From assembly GCA_012839665.1 (NCBI GenBank), contig DUMX01000212.1, positions 1-8,449 on the forward strand: a stretch of DNA of 8,449 nt. The letters are read 5' to 3'. The notes below the pieces were generated by a model, which was not told the origin of the DNA, searched no databases, and worked only from the letters and a program-made list of their open reading frames with translations. Positions 1-6,763 of this stretch are shown one piece after another. A program made the position numbers and the translations under genes. This DNA comes from Gelria sp. (GTDB lineage Bacteria; Bacillota; Syntrophomonadia; Syntrophomonadales; Syntrophomonadaceae). Every line of letters begins with the position of its first letter. The first letter of the stretch is position 1.

Positions 1-1
1 C

Positions 2-739
2 ATTGCCTGTTGTGTGCCGGTAGGTATGGCCGAAAATCCGCCATCGGCAGGAGGAGGCGGTGAAGGCGGTGAAGGCGGTGACCTGATTATAGTGGGACAG
101 GAACCACCAGCAATAAGCGAACTGACAGCCAACCCAAATACTGGTTACCTCGCTTCAACCGTTGGGGTTAGCCTTAACGAGCCTGAAGGGGAGGATATCT
201 GGAGCGAAACCAGCAATATTATACTTCAATTGGTAATACCGGGTACCCCGCCCCAAACTGTTACGGAAGTTAGTTTCAGTAATATTGAGATAACGGAAAA
301 CAGTCTGTTTTTTGATATAAATGTACCTGCCAATATTTCCGAAGGTAATTACGCAATTGAGGTTTGGGTTAACTCAGAGGTTAAGGCTACAGCTGCTTTT
401 CAGGTAGAGGATAAAATCTCTGGGTCAACCAGGATTGACATTTCACCTATACAAGTAAATACTGGCACTGCATTGTCTTTTGAGTTCTCCCTGCAAGGAA
501 TTAATCTGAACTATACTCCTTATGCCTATGTTGGGATCCCCTCTGCTCAGGTACCACCGGAGGTTGTTTTAGGGGAGGTTCATTTGGAGAGTCTGGGTGA
601 AGATTGGTACCGTGCTAGTTTCTCCTCGGGGCTTACTGAGCCAGGTAGTTATGTATTAACCATTTTAGATGGCTCTTCCGGTGGGATAATACGGTGGGTT
701 GCATATGGTAACTTCCAGGCAGTCCCCGCAGGGGGATAA
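2..739 (+). CDS. Large modular surface protein, N-terminal fragment (frame 1 of 3)
   Basis: The frame is open to the left edge, so the gene is probably 5'-partial; GTG at 14 or ATG at 26 are the only visible starts and neither has a good ribosome binding site. After a Gly/Glu-rich stretch (about 59-81) come two domain-sized units. Unit A1 (about 119-414) begins ELTANP and ends AAFQVED. Unit B1 (about 431-727) begins RIDISP, has GSYVLTILDG near its end and closes with GNFQAVP. The alternating hydrophobic pattern and the 'PGxYxLxIxDG' endings suggest beta-sandwich repeats of an extracellular protein, but I cannot name the family. The frame stops at 737-739, immediately after a run of five G (731-735). 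Dropping one G continues directly into the next fragment (VPAGDNMDVIN). With both shifts repaired, the protein visible from 2 to 4167 is about 1387 residues. Confidence 0.8.
   Translation: MACCVPVGMAENPPSAGGGGEGGEGGDLIIVGQEPPAISELTANPNTGYLASTVGVSLNEPEGEDIWSETSNIILQLVIPGTPPQTVTEVSFSNIEITENSLFFDINVPANISEGNYAIEVWVNSEVKATAAFQVEDKISGSTRIDISPIQVNTGTALSFEFSLQGINLNYTPYAYVGIPSAQVPPEVVLGEVHLESLGEDWYRASFSSGLTEPGSYVLTILDGSSGGIIRWVAYGNFQAVPAGG
59..81 (+). repeat. Short tandem repeat coding for Gly-Gly-Glu
   Basis: The 9-base unit ggtgaaggc occurs twice in tandem (59-67, 68-76) and begins a third, diverged copy. In frame it encodes GGEGGEGGD, a flexible linker between the extreme N-terminal residues and the first domain unit. 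Confidence 0.7.
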
Positions 740-1529
740 TATGGACGTCATTAATCTGGTCCTTTCTCCGTGCGATATAAATATAGGAACTGTTCCCAGC
801 TTTAAATTCGCGGTCCCGCAGGAGTTCTCCATGCCTGCAGAGCCTTACGGACAAATACTGCAGCCTGGCGAATCACCGGTTCCTGTTGGAAATCCTGTAC
901 TGCTGGGTACTGAGACCATTGGCGATGAGATTTATTATAATTTTTATGATTATGAAGTAATAAATGAAATTGGCAACTACGAGCTACATATTTTCGATGG
1001 CCTGCCGGTGCAGGGTTCACAGCCCATAGCCATAGGCAGTTTTAATGTAGTACCGGTTTTCCTACCGCTTAATCCACCTATTCTAACTGCAGGAGAGCAG
1101 ATATCCTTGGCCTTTGATATTCCTACTAACATACCTGCTGCTGATATCCGCTATGCCATGTTAGTTGAGGACATACCCCCGTACCAACCGGTGTCCGGTG
1201 TAACACCGGTTGCAATTACTCCAGCCTCGGGCAGTGATAGCATGTGGCTCGCCACCTGGCCTGAATTGCAATTGGAGCCGGGTAATTATCTTTTAGCTAT
1301 TTTTAATGCTCCGCCCACCTTGGATAGTACGCCGGTAGCTTTCGGACTATTTTCGGTTAACCCTGCTTTCTTCCGCCTGGTTACTGAAAAACTACCTCTG
1401 GCCAATGTAGACCAGCTGTACGAGGCCACGGTTGAAGTAGCTAATGGCACTGCTCCGTATACCTGGGAATTTGAGGTGCTTACTTACAGGGGAAACCCCG
1501 TTTCAGGGCATGACTCTGGTTCGAAATGA
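735..1529 (+). CDS. Large modular surface protein, middle fragment (frame 2 of 3)
   Basis: This continues the gene to its left after a +1 shift in the G run at 731-735. The first in-frame ATG (741) is probably not a true start, because the homology-like pattern is continuous across it. Two more B-type units follow: B2 (about 744-1058, starting INLVLSPCDINIG, with NYELHIFDGLP near its end) and B3 (about 1059-1370, starting LPLNPPILTAGEQ, with NYLLAIFNAPP near its end). Next comes the first half of a putative Ig-like domain (LPLANVDQLYEATVEVANG, then APYTWEFE). That domain type is common in bacterial surface proteins, and a second copy lies at about 3247-3540. The reading stays convincing to about 1485, then degenerates into a short tail ending at 1529, while the rest of the Ig-like domain appears in the next frame. 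Confidence 0.78.
   Translation, partial: DNMDVINLVLSPCDINIGTVPSFKFAVPQEFSMPAEPYGQILQPGESPVPVGNPVLLGTETIGDEIYYNFYDYEVINEIGNYELHIFDGLPVQGSQPIAIGSFNVVPVFLPLNPPILTAGEQISLAFDIPTNIPAADIRYAMLVEDIPPYQPVSGVTPVAITPASGSDSMWLATWPELQLEPGNYLLAIFNAPPTLDSTPVAFGLFSVNPAFFRLVTEKLPLANVDQLYEATVEVANGTAPYTWEFEVLTYRGNPVSGHDSGSK
1185..1212. repeat. Perfect 10-bp inverted repeat inside the surface-protein gene
   Basis: The arms caaccggtgt (1185-1194) and acaccggttg (1203-1212) are exact reverse complements around an 8-base loop, inside unit B3. The GC-rich stem could form in mRNA, but there is no T-tract. It may be incidental. Confidence 0.5.
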
Positions 1530-4167
1530 GCAGGACACCAGCAAAGCTGTGCTGAGCTTTACCCCCAGCCAGCCTGGGCTCCTATCCATAATTATTGAAG
1601 TTACCGATAGCAATGAAGAAACAATTTTCAGACATTATAATTTAATAACCTTACCCCCATTGTTTACCCTGACTCCTAATGAGATTATTGCCGGTGACCT
1701 TCTTAATTTCGAGTTTAGTTTGCCGGCAGGGGTTACGGTTAACAATCCTTACGCAGTTTTGGGTAACCTGGATACTGGGTGGTACAGCTATCCCGAGAAG
1801 GCTTCGTGCAGCGCAGGCACCTGCCAGATAAATTTCAGCTCATGGATGCTGGACAGCCTGCCTTCCGGAGAATATTACGTAGGTATATATGAAGGCATAC
1901 CCCAGCAGCGGGACAGAGCCCTTGCTGCTGGTAAAATTGATTTCCTGGAGCTACCCTGGCTGAGTATCGAACCACATCAGGTTATAATGCCTTATTCCTC
2001 TGGGCAGGTTTTAAGCCTGCAGGAATCCTGGAATGAATCAATCTGGAATCAAGGTGATGAATTAACCCTGGAAATCTTTCAGGAAGAATGGGAACAGGAT
2101 ATTCCGATATTAAAGGAGATACCTGCACCGAACAATATTCAGGTACAAGATGATATTATTAATTTTACTCTACCTGACGGACTGGATGAAGGCTGGTATC
2201 AGGTTCGGGTTTACAGAGGAGAAGAGCGCATAGCCCTATCATTCTTCTCTGCTAGTTACCCCCGGTTCCAGGTTAAACCTTCAGAAGTTCCGGCTTACTT
2301 CCGCGAAGGTCCAGTGATTGAGTTACAGGAAGATGAGTGGGAAATTTGGAATGCTACCGACATTCTGGAGATACGCCTGTTCAGCTATAAGGATTCCGGA
2401 TGCGAAGGTTCCAAATGTGTTTTGGAAGCAACTATTCCGAACGGCGAACTGATTAAAACAGATGACGTTATTAAATTTAACCTGCCTGATATCGTTGACT
2501 GCGGTTATCAGGAGGTAAAAATATTCAGGGAAAATAACTTGGTTGGTTGGAGTGATTTATATATTTACGCACCCTGGGTAAGGGTTGAACCATACCGGCT
2601 CAATACTGATGTCGAAAACAAGATCGTACAGCTGTCTATAAATGACCCGGAAACATGGTATGTCAGCGAGGCTGACCAACTCAGGATATGTATTGAAAAG
2701 AAGAATTACTACGGGCCTGAATCATGTCAGTATAACTTGGAGTATAAGCAGACCATAGAACCGGCGGAGCTGACGGTAAGCGAAGACGCTATCAGTTTCA
2801 TATTTCCCGAATTGGAAACTGGAGCATATGAACTGGCCCTGCAGCGTAAAATCAATACCGAATTCTGGCGGACGGTAGGCTGGGGCGATTTTCTATATGC
2901 TGAACCTCCGCTAAAACTGCAGCTGGCTGGTGACGTGTTAAGCGGTGACCCTCCGACAGTTAAGGAAGGTTATAGCGATGACATACAATTCATCCTAACT
3001 GATACTACGGGAACGGCCTGGCCGGCTGGTGAACCATTAAATCTAAATCTATTTTATTTTAATCTTATTGATAACTGCTGGAATTATATGCCCTGGGATC
3101 TACAGCCTTATGATGTAGTCGTAGAAGAGGGCTGTATTAACGCTAAACTACCAATTGGCATATGGGCCGGCGACTATACTATCACCGTATCTCATGCCAA
3201 TGTATATCCAGAAAACGAATTTGCCCTGGCCCAGTTCCGGGTCTTACCAATCTTAGAGCTTAATCCTAATAATTTACCCACAGCTATAGTAAACGAACCT
3301 TACCAGGCCATAATCAATGTAACCGATGGGGAAGCACCTTATTACTGGAGTATATACACAACTTCGCCTGAATACCAATGGCCTGCGGGATTTGAATATT
3401 ATTCCAATGAGAATGACACCAGCCAGTTAATGATTACCGGGACTTTCACCGACCCCGGAATATATCCTTTGGAAATTGAAGTTCGGGATAATGGTGGGAA
3501 AGTATCCTATCATCCTGTTCAGTTAGTCGTACGCGAAGGAATGCCCCGGGTTATAGCTGGTACTGCAGCAGGATTACCAGGCCGCGAGGTTATCGTACCA
3601 ATTATGGGAGATAATTTGGTGGGAACCGGAGTCTCCGGGATACAGTTTAACCTGGATTATGATCCCGCTGTGGCGGCCATAGTGGATGATGGAATTTTAC
3701 GAGGAACTATTCCTAATGTCGATATTCATTTTAACACCGATAATGAGAACGGCCGTGCCTATATTGCTGTTGCCTGGACTCAACCTCTACCTGCGCAGAT
3801 AAACTTTGCCGAGTTCTGCCGGGTTAAATTCCAGATCAACAGCAATCCGGCTGACGCAACCTGTATAGTTTATCTAAATGATGTGGATGGGACTATTCTA
3901 AGCCATGGGGAATATGATATTCCCGCTGAAGTCATTAACGGCACGATACGTGCAACCGGCTACGGTGATGTAAACGGCAACGGCAAGGTAGATGTAGGTG
4001 ATGCTGTACTTATTCTGCGGCATAGTGCCGGCATTATCAACCTGCCTGAGGCGCTAATCGAATTAGCCGATGTGGATGGCAATAAAGACGGAGTAGGACC
4101 GACCGATGCCATTCAGGTATTGAAGCGGGTAGTTCGCCTTATCGATAAGTTTCCGGTAGAAATCTAG
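1498..4167 (+). CDS. Large modular surface protein, C-terminal fragment with cohesin and dockerin (frame 3 of 3)
   Basis: This frame is open from 1444, but meaningful coding begins near 1498, where it completes the Ig-like domain (RNEQDTS, then IIIEVTDSNEE). Then come unit B4 (about 1653-1950), four A-type units (about 1951-2257, 2260-2570, 2570-2900 and 2905-3246, several opening like VxPSEV or VEPYRL and closing with a Gly-Tyr-rich strand) and a second Ig-like domain (about 3247-3540, LPTAIVNEPYQAIINVTDG). A cohesin-like domain follows (about 3541-3957, with GREVIVPIMGDN and GIQFNLDYDPAV, typical cohesin strands). Last is a dockerin-like module (about 3958-4164) with two calcium-loop segments, DVNGNGKVDVGDA and DVDGNKDGVGPTDA, each followed by a helix. 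Dockerins bind cohesins through these helices. No catalytic domain is visible. A dockerin and a cohesin on one chain would allow chaining or docking to the cohesin of the SLH protein immediately downstream. Confidence 0.85.
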   Translation, partial: PFQGMTLVRNEQDTSKAVLSFTPSQPGLLSIIIEVTDSNEETIFRHYNLITLPPLFTLTPNEIIAGDLLNFEFSLPAGVTVNNPYAVLGNLDTGWYSYPEKASCSAGTCQINFSSWMLDSLPSGEYYVGIYEGIPQQRDRALAAGKIDFLELPWLSIEPHQVIMPYSSGQVLSLQESWNESIWNQGDELTLEIFQEEWEQDIPILKEIPAPNNIQVQDDIINFTLPDGLDEGWYQVRVYRGEERIALSFFSASYPRFQVKPSEVPAYFREGPVIELQEDEWEIWNATDILEIRLFSYKDSGCEGSKCVLEATIPNGELIKTDDVIKFNLPDIVDCGYQEVKIFRENNLVGWSDLYIYAPWVRVEPYRLNTDVENKIVQLSINDPETWYVSEADQLRICIEKKNYYGPESCQYNLEYKQTIEPAELTVSEDAISFIFPELETGAYELALQRKINTEFWRTVGWGDFLYAEPPLKLQLAGDVLSGDPPTVKEGYSDDIQFILTDTTGTAWPAGEPLNLNLFYFNLIDNCWNYMPWDLQPYDVVVEEGCINAKLPIGIWAGDYTITVSHANVYPENEFALAQFRVLPILELNPNNLPTAIVNEPYQAIINVTDGEAPYYWSIYTTSPEYQWPAGFEYYSNENDTSQLMITGTFTDPGIYPLEIEVRDNGGKVSYHPVQLVVREGMPRVIAGTAAGLPGREVIVPIMGDNLVGTGVSGIQFNLDYDPAVAAIVDDGILRGTIPNVDIHFNTDNENGRAYIAVAWTQPLPAQINFAEFCRVKFQINSNPADATCIVYLNDVDGTILSHGEYDIPAEVINGTIRATGYGDVNGNGKVDVGDAVLILRHSAGIINLPEALIELADVDGNKDGVGPTDAIQVLKRVVRLIDKFPVEI

Positions 4168-4174
4168 AATCTGT

Positions 4175-4194
4175 GGGGCGGGTTTACCCGCCCC
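4175..4194 (+). terminator. GC-rich hairpin after the large surface-protein gene
   Basis: The arms ggggcgggt (4175-4183) and acccgcccc (4186-4194) pair perfectly, starting 8 bases after the stop codon at 4165-4167. No T-run follows (the next bases are gggttatccc), so it is a weak or atypical intrinsic terminator. It could attenuate rather than block transcription into the cohesin-SLH gene that starts about 90 bases downstream. Confidence 0.55.
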
Positions 4195-4270
4195 GGGTTA
4201 TCCCGGTTACGATTTGGCAAAGGAAAAATGATTTAAAACGAATGTATCTATGGATTACACCTTTATTGTA

Positions 4271-4278
4271 AAGGAGGG
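4271..4278 (+). promoter_or_regulatory. Strong ribosome binding site that fixes a TTG start
   Basis: aaggaggg lies 6 to 9 bases upstream of two consecutive TTG codons (4285 and 4288). No ATG or GTG is suitably placed, so the downstream secreted protein must start with TTG. Either codon is acceptable. Confidence 0.8.
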
Positions 4279-4284
4279 AAACCA

Positions 4285-5172
4285 TTGTTGAAGTTATTGT
4301 CTGGCCGTCTTGGAAGCGCCAAAATACTTGCTCTAAGCCTGATGCTATGCCTGCTTGCAGGAATAGTAATTCCGCTTATCCCGACGGCTGCCGTTGAAGA
4401 CCCTTCTTTGGCCGGGGAGCCGGTTCAAATTACCGAAGAAACCTCAAATCCGGTCAGCACTACTGAACCGTCAGGTAGCGACCCTGGGGAAGGAGATAGT
4501 ATTTTATCAGAGCCGGAAACAGGTGAAACTGAACCTCCGGTTGATGGGGATACGATCGGCAGTGGACCAGATTCCCCGGAACCACCTCTTCCGGAGGAGG
4601 TAACTGAGGACAGCGGGGAGCCGGAAGAGCTGCCATTTTCGGAAAACTATAATATGCACCTGTTTAGCAGCTTTCCCTACTACCCGCCTCATCTTCAGGT
4701 TCAATCCGGGAGCGGGCTGGTAAACAGCGAGGTTGCAGTTGATGTAAACCTGATTAATCCCGGTCCGGCGGCGGGCTATAGTTTTGTTCTAAATTATGAC
4801 CCGGCCTTAATAACTCCGGTAGTTGACGGGGAGGGAAACCCGGTTTTTGAATCCGGCGGCCTGGGGGGCTATCCGGAAATAAATATGGATACCAACGGCC
4901 GGCTATTGGTAGCTGCTGCCGGAACCGAGCCGGCGGTAATTGAGCCGGTCCGGCTTTGTACCCTATATTTTCGCCTGCTGGAAGAAGGAAACAGTTTGTT
5001 AACACCCCTGGAGGTGGAAATATATGATGAAATGGGGCAGCAGATTTCTAACGTGACGGTAGAAGCAGGTAATATCCAGGGTAGTTACCCGGTACTGGTT
5101 GCGCCTGTAGCCTCTCCGGATGGGGGTAACTATAGTACCGTAACGGATTATGTCAGGATATCCGAATGGTAG
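4285..5172 (+). CDS. Secreted cohesin-domain protein, N-terminal part of a broken cohesin-SLH anchor protein
   Basis: The start is TTG behind a strong ribosome binding site. Residues 1-36 form a signal peptide: a basic N-terminus, a hydrophobic core at about 14-33, and a likely cleavage near PTAA. Residues of about 37-118 are an acidic Pro/Glu/Ser/Gly-rich linker. Residues of about 136-268 form a cohesin-like domain: HLQVQSGSG, SEVAVDVNLINPG, GYSFVLNYDPALI, then CTLYFRLLEEG. Residues 270-292 (VAPVASPDGGNYSTVTDYV) look like the first strand of a chitobiase/beta-hexosaminidase C-terminal-like domain, often found in surface proteins, but only its beginning is present. The frame ends at 5172, and S-layer homology repeats continue in another frame from about 5153. 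The intact product would be an S-layer-anchored cohesin protein, analogous in layout to cellulosomal anchoring scaffoldins. It sits just downstream of a dockerin-bearing gene. Confidence 0.82.
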   Translation: MLKLLSGRLGSAKILALSLMLCLLAGIVIPLIPTAAVEDPSLAGEPVQITEETSNPVSTTEPSGSDPGEGDSILSEPETGETEPPVDGDTIGSGPDSPEPPLPEEVTEDSGEPEELPFSENYNMHLFSSFPYYPPHLQVQSGSGLVNSEVAVDVNLINPGPAAGYSFVLNYDPALITPVVDGEGNPVFESGGLGGYPEINMDTNGRLLVAAAGTEPAVIEPVRLCTLYFRLLEEGNSLLTPLEVEIYDEMGQQISNVTVEAGNIQGSYPVLVAPVASPDGGNYSTVTDYVRISEW

Positions 5173-5608
5173 TTTCCAGCCGGATAAGAATATTACCCGG
5201 GCTGAATTTGCTCAGGTGATTGCTGTAGCCATGAATCTGCCCTTAAATGAGCAGGCCCGGCTGAGTTTCAGTGACCAGAAAAACATACCGGATTGGGCCC
5301 GTGTGGCCATTGCAGCTGCACAAAAAGCCGGTATTATAAATGGTTATGAAGATGGCAGTTTTGGTCCCCACAAGAATATCACCCGCGCCGAAATGGCGGT
5401 AATGATTGCCAAAGCCAATAAGGCTCAGATTGACCAGGGAGCCAGCCTTGATTTTAGCGATGCTGCCCGGGTACCGGAATGGGCTCGGCCTTATGTTGCC
5501 GCTGCAGTAAAAGCAGGCATTATAAGTGGCCGGGACAATAATACTTTCGACCCGCTCAGTTCCGCTACCCGCGCCGAAGCCGCCTGCATGATAGCCAAAA
5601 TGCTGTAA
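5153..5608 (+). CDS. S-layer homology (SLH) repeats, C-terminal part of the broken cohesin-SLH anchor protein
   Basis: The frame carries the second half of one SLH repeat (SGYPNGSF, then ITRAEF; about 5153-5240), then two complete repeats. These are FSDQKNIPDWA to ITRAEMAVMIAKA (about 5266-5424) and FSDAARVPEWA to ATRAEAACMIAKML (about 5450-5605). SLH triplets bind pyruvylated secondary cell-wall polymer, and the TRAE motif needed for this is present in all three. An ATG exists at 5150 but has no convincing ribosome binding site, and the first SLH lacks its FSD-WA half. This is therefore not an independent gene but the tail of the cohesin gene, joined out of frame. The end of the protein right after the third SLH is the usual architecture. 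Confidence 0.85.
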   Translation, partial: SGYPNGSFQPDKNITRAEFAQVIAVAMNLPLNEQARLSFSDQKNIPDWARVAIAAAQKAGIINGYEDGSFGPHKNITRAEMAVMIAKANKAQIDQGASLDFSDAARVPEWARPYVAAAVKAGIISGRDNNTFDPLSSATRAEAACMIAKML

Positions 5609-5615
5609 AACAAAC

Positions 5616-5640
5616 AAGTCCGGTGCCCGGCACCGGACTT
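5616..5640. terminator. Bidirectional intrinsic terminator between convergent genes
   Basis: An 11-bp perfect stem (aagtccggtgc, 5616-5626; gcaccggactt, 5630-5640) has a 3-base loop. It lies 8 bases after the SLH stop codon and 36 bases beyond the stop of the convergent gene. Read on the minus strand, the stem is followed by gtttgtttt, a good U-tract. On the plus strand the tail (attgcgttta) is weaker. Confidence 0.85.
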
Positions 5641-5675
5641 ATTGCGTTTATCCCAAGGGCCTATTACCTTATTCT

Positions 5676-6242
5676 CTACAATGTCTTGGCACTTAAAAAA
5701 TCCAGATTCTTACCGTACTTGCGCCCCAGGTCCTGCATTACCTGAATCTCATCGCTACTCAGGCGCAGGCGCAAAATCCGGTGTACCTCCTTAAGGTCTG
5801 CTCTGGTTATGGAATCCTTGGTGCCCACATCGTACATATACTCTATTTCTGACCAGTTTAAGCGGCGGATAATAATCAACCCCGCCTTAAACAAATCCTT
5901 CTTCTCGATAGGTTTGGTAACCTTTTGCTGTACTCCTTTAACTATATCATCCTGATCCAGCTTATCAGGAGAAGAAGGAGACTGCTTTTGGGGCAGAGGC
6001 CTGATCCCATCTGTCGTTGCCGGTCCCGGTGTAATTATCCCCGGACTTTCGCTTTCTGCTCCACTATCCTCGGCACCTGTATCCGGAACCGGTGTAGATG
6101 GACTGGTATCACTGAACAATATCCCGGGGCGGTTAATAATTTTTACTATCTGATTCATCTTGTAATTAATATAAATACCTGCAGTCACCAGCAAAATAAG
6201 TACAGTTCCCAGAGCGACAAACCATCGGGCTTTTTTTTGCAT
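5676..6242 (-). CDS. Single-pass membrane-anchored protein of unknown function
   Basis: This is a 188-residue protein starting at ATG (6240-6242), 8 bases after a textbook aaaggagg (6251-6258 on the complementary strand). Residues 1-7 are basic. Residues of about 8-25 form a hydrophobic helix without an obvious cleavage site, so it is probably a signal anchor with the rest outside the cell. Residues of about 44-92 are a low-complexity Pro/Ser/Thr/Gly/Asp linker. Residues of about 93-188 are charged and probably helical, with a distinctive stretch around LNWSEIEYMYDVG, ITRADLKEVHRIL and LSSDEIQVMQDLG. I do not recognise a named family. The gene is alone on its strand, convergent with the SLH gene and divergent from the phosphatase gene. 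The codon pattern and ribosome binding site make it a confident real gene. Confidence 0.85.
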   Translation of the reverse strand: MQKKARWFVALGTVLILLVTAGIYINYKMNQIVKIINRPGILFSDTSPSTPVPDTGAEDSGAESESPGIITPGPATTDGIRPLPQKQSPSSPDKLDQDDIVKGVQQKVTKPIEKKDLFKAGLIIIRRLNWSEIEYMYDVGTKDSITRADLKEVHRILRLRLSSDEIQVMQDLGRKYGKNLDFLSAKTL

Positions 6243-6340
6243 ACGATTAGCCTCCTTTATCTATTATTATTTATACGCCTGCAGCTGCTAACTTTCCTGC
6301 CCGGCAAAAAAAATGTTTTGTGTCGGCAAACACTTTCTAT

Positions 6341-6369
6341 TTGTCATAAATTGCGTTATTATGTTAAAT
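6341..6369 (+). promoter_or_regulatory. Candidate sigma-A-type promoter for the phosphatase gene
   Basis: ttgtca (6341-6346, five of six matches to the -35 consensus) is separated by exactly 17 bases from ttaaat (6364-6369, four of six matches to the -10). It would start transcription near 6376, about 70 bases before the TTG start at 6449. It sits in an AT-rich divergent intergenic region. Confidence 0.45.
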
Positions 6370-6433
6370 AGGGCAGACAAATTACATTAATAATCTATTA
6401 TTGGTATATAGTACCATAGTCTTGATTCTGAAT

Positions 6434-6439
6434 GGGGAG
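6434..6439 (+). promoter_or_regulatory. Ribosome binding site selecting the TTG start at 6449
   Basis: ggggag lies 9 bases upstream of TTG at 6449. That start gives a protein beginning MIDLHAHILPGLDDG, which is where CpsB/YwqE-type proteins normally begin. A longer in-frame GTG-ATG region from 6401 adds 16 residues that do not fit the family. Confidence 0.6.
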
Positions 6440-6448
6440 AAGAGTAAA

Positions 6449-6763
6449 TTGATTGATTTACATGCTCACATCCTTCCTGGCCTGGATGATGGTTCCGGTG
6501 ACTTTACGGAATCACTGGCCATGGCTGCGGTTGGCCTAAAAGACGGAATACATACTATAGTTGCCACCCCCCATGTTTTACAGGGGGTTTTTGACAACGA
6601 TAGAAATGAAATCCTGGCAGCCGTAGCAGCATTAAACCAAACCCTGCAAGAACATAATATAGCAGTCAATATCCTGCCTGGCGCCGAATACTGCATGCAT
6701 CATAAAATTACCGAATTAAACCTTTATTTACTATTATGTGGATTTGTATGGCCTAAGTTTTAA
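6449..6763 (+). pseudogene. cpsB: Truncated CpsB/YwqE-family tyrosine phosphatase (PHP domain)
   Basis: Members of this family are manganese-dependent protein-tyrosine phosphatases that dephosphorylate the kinase controlling capsule or exopolysaccharide assembly. From TTG 6449 the product is 104 residues, where the family is usually about 240-260. The first PHP motif (HAH at residues 5-7, LDDG at 12-15), ATPH (39-42) and PGAEY (77-81) are all present, so His5, His7, Asp14, His42 and Glu80 of the metal site are kept. Similarity stops around residue 90. The last 15 or so residues (LYLLLCGFVWPKF) are foreign-looking or shifted, and the C-terminal HPER and D-x-H motifs are missing. I found no convincing continuation in the other frames to 7130, so it is a truncated, probably inactive copy rather than a simple frameshift. 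It lies 670 bases upstream of a Wzz gene, its normal operon partner. Confidence 0.8.

Noticed and set aside
724..1510. Programmed ribosomal frameshifting at the two breaks in the surface-protein gene
   Set aside because: There is no canonical slippery heptamer with a downstream structure, the shifts are +1 at short homopolymers, and such signals are not known for this kind of gene. Error or mutation is simpler.
5243..5617. Minus-strand open frame of 124 codons antisense to the SLH repeats
   Set aside because: The plus strand encodes clear SLH repeats with TRAE motifs here, so the antisense frame is a shadow.
5925..6371. Plus-strand open frame of 148 codons antisense to the membrane protein
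   Set aside because: It is rich in Arg/Cys runs typical of antisense shadows, and it opposes a gene with a strong ribosome binding site and a sensible domain layout.
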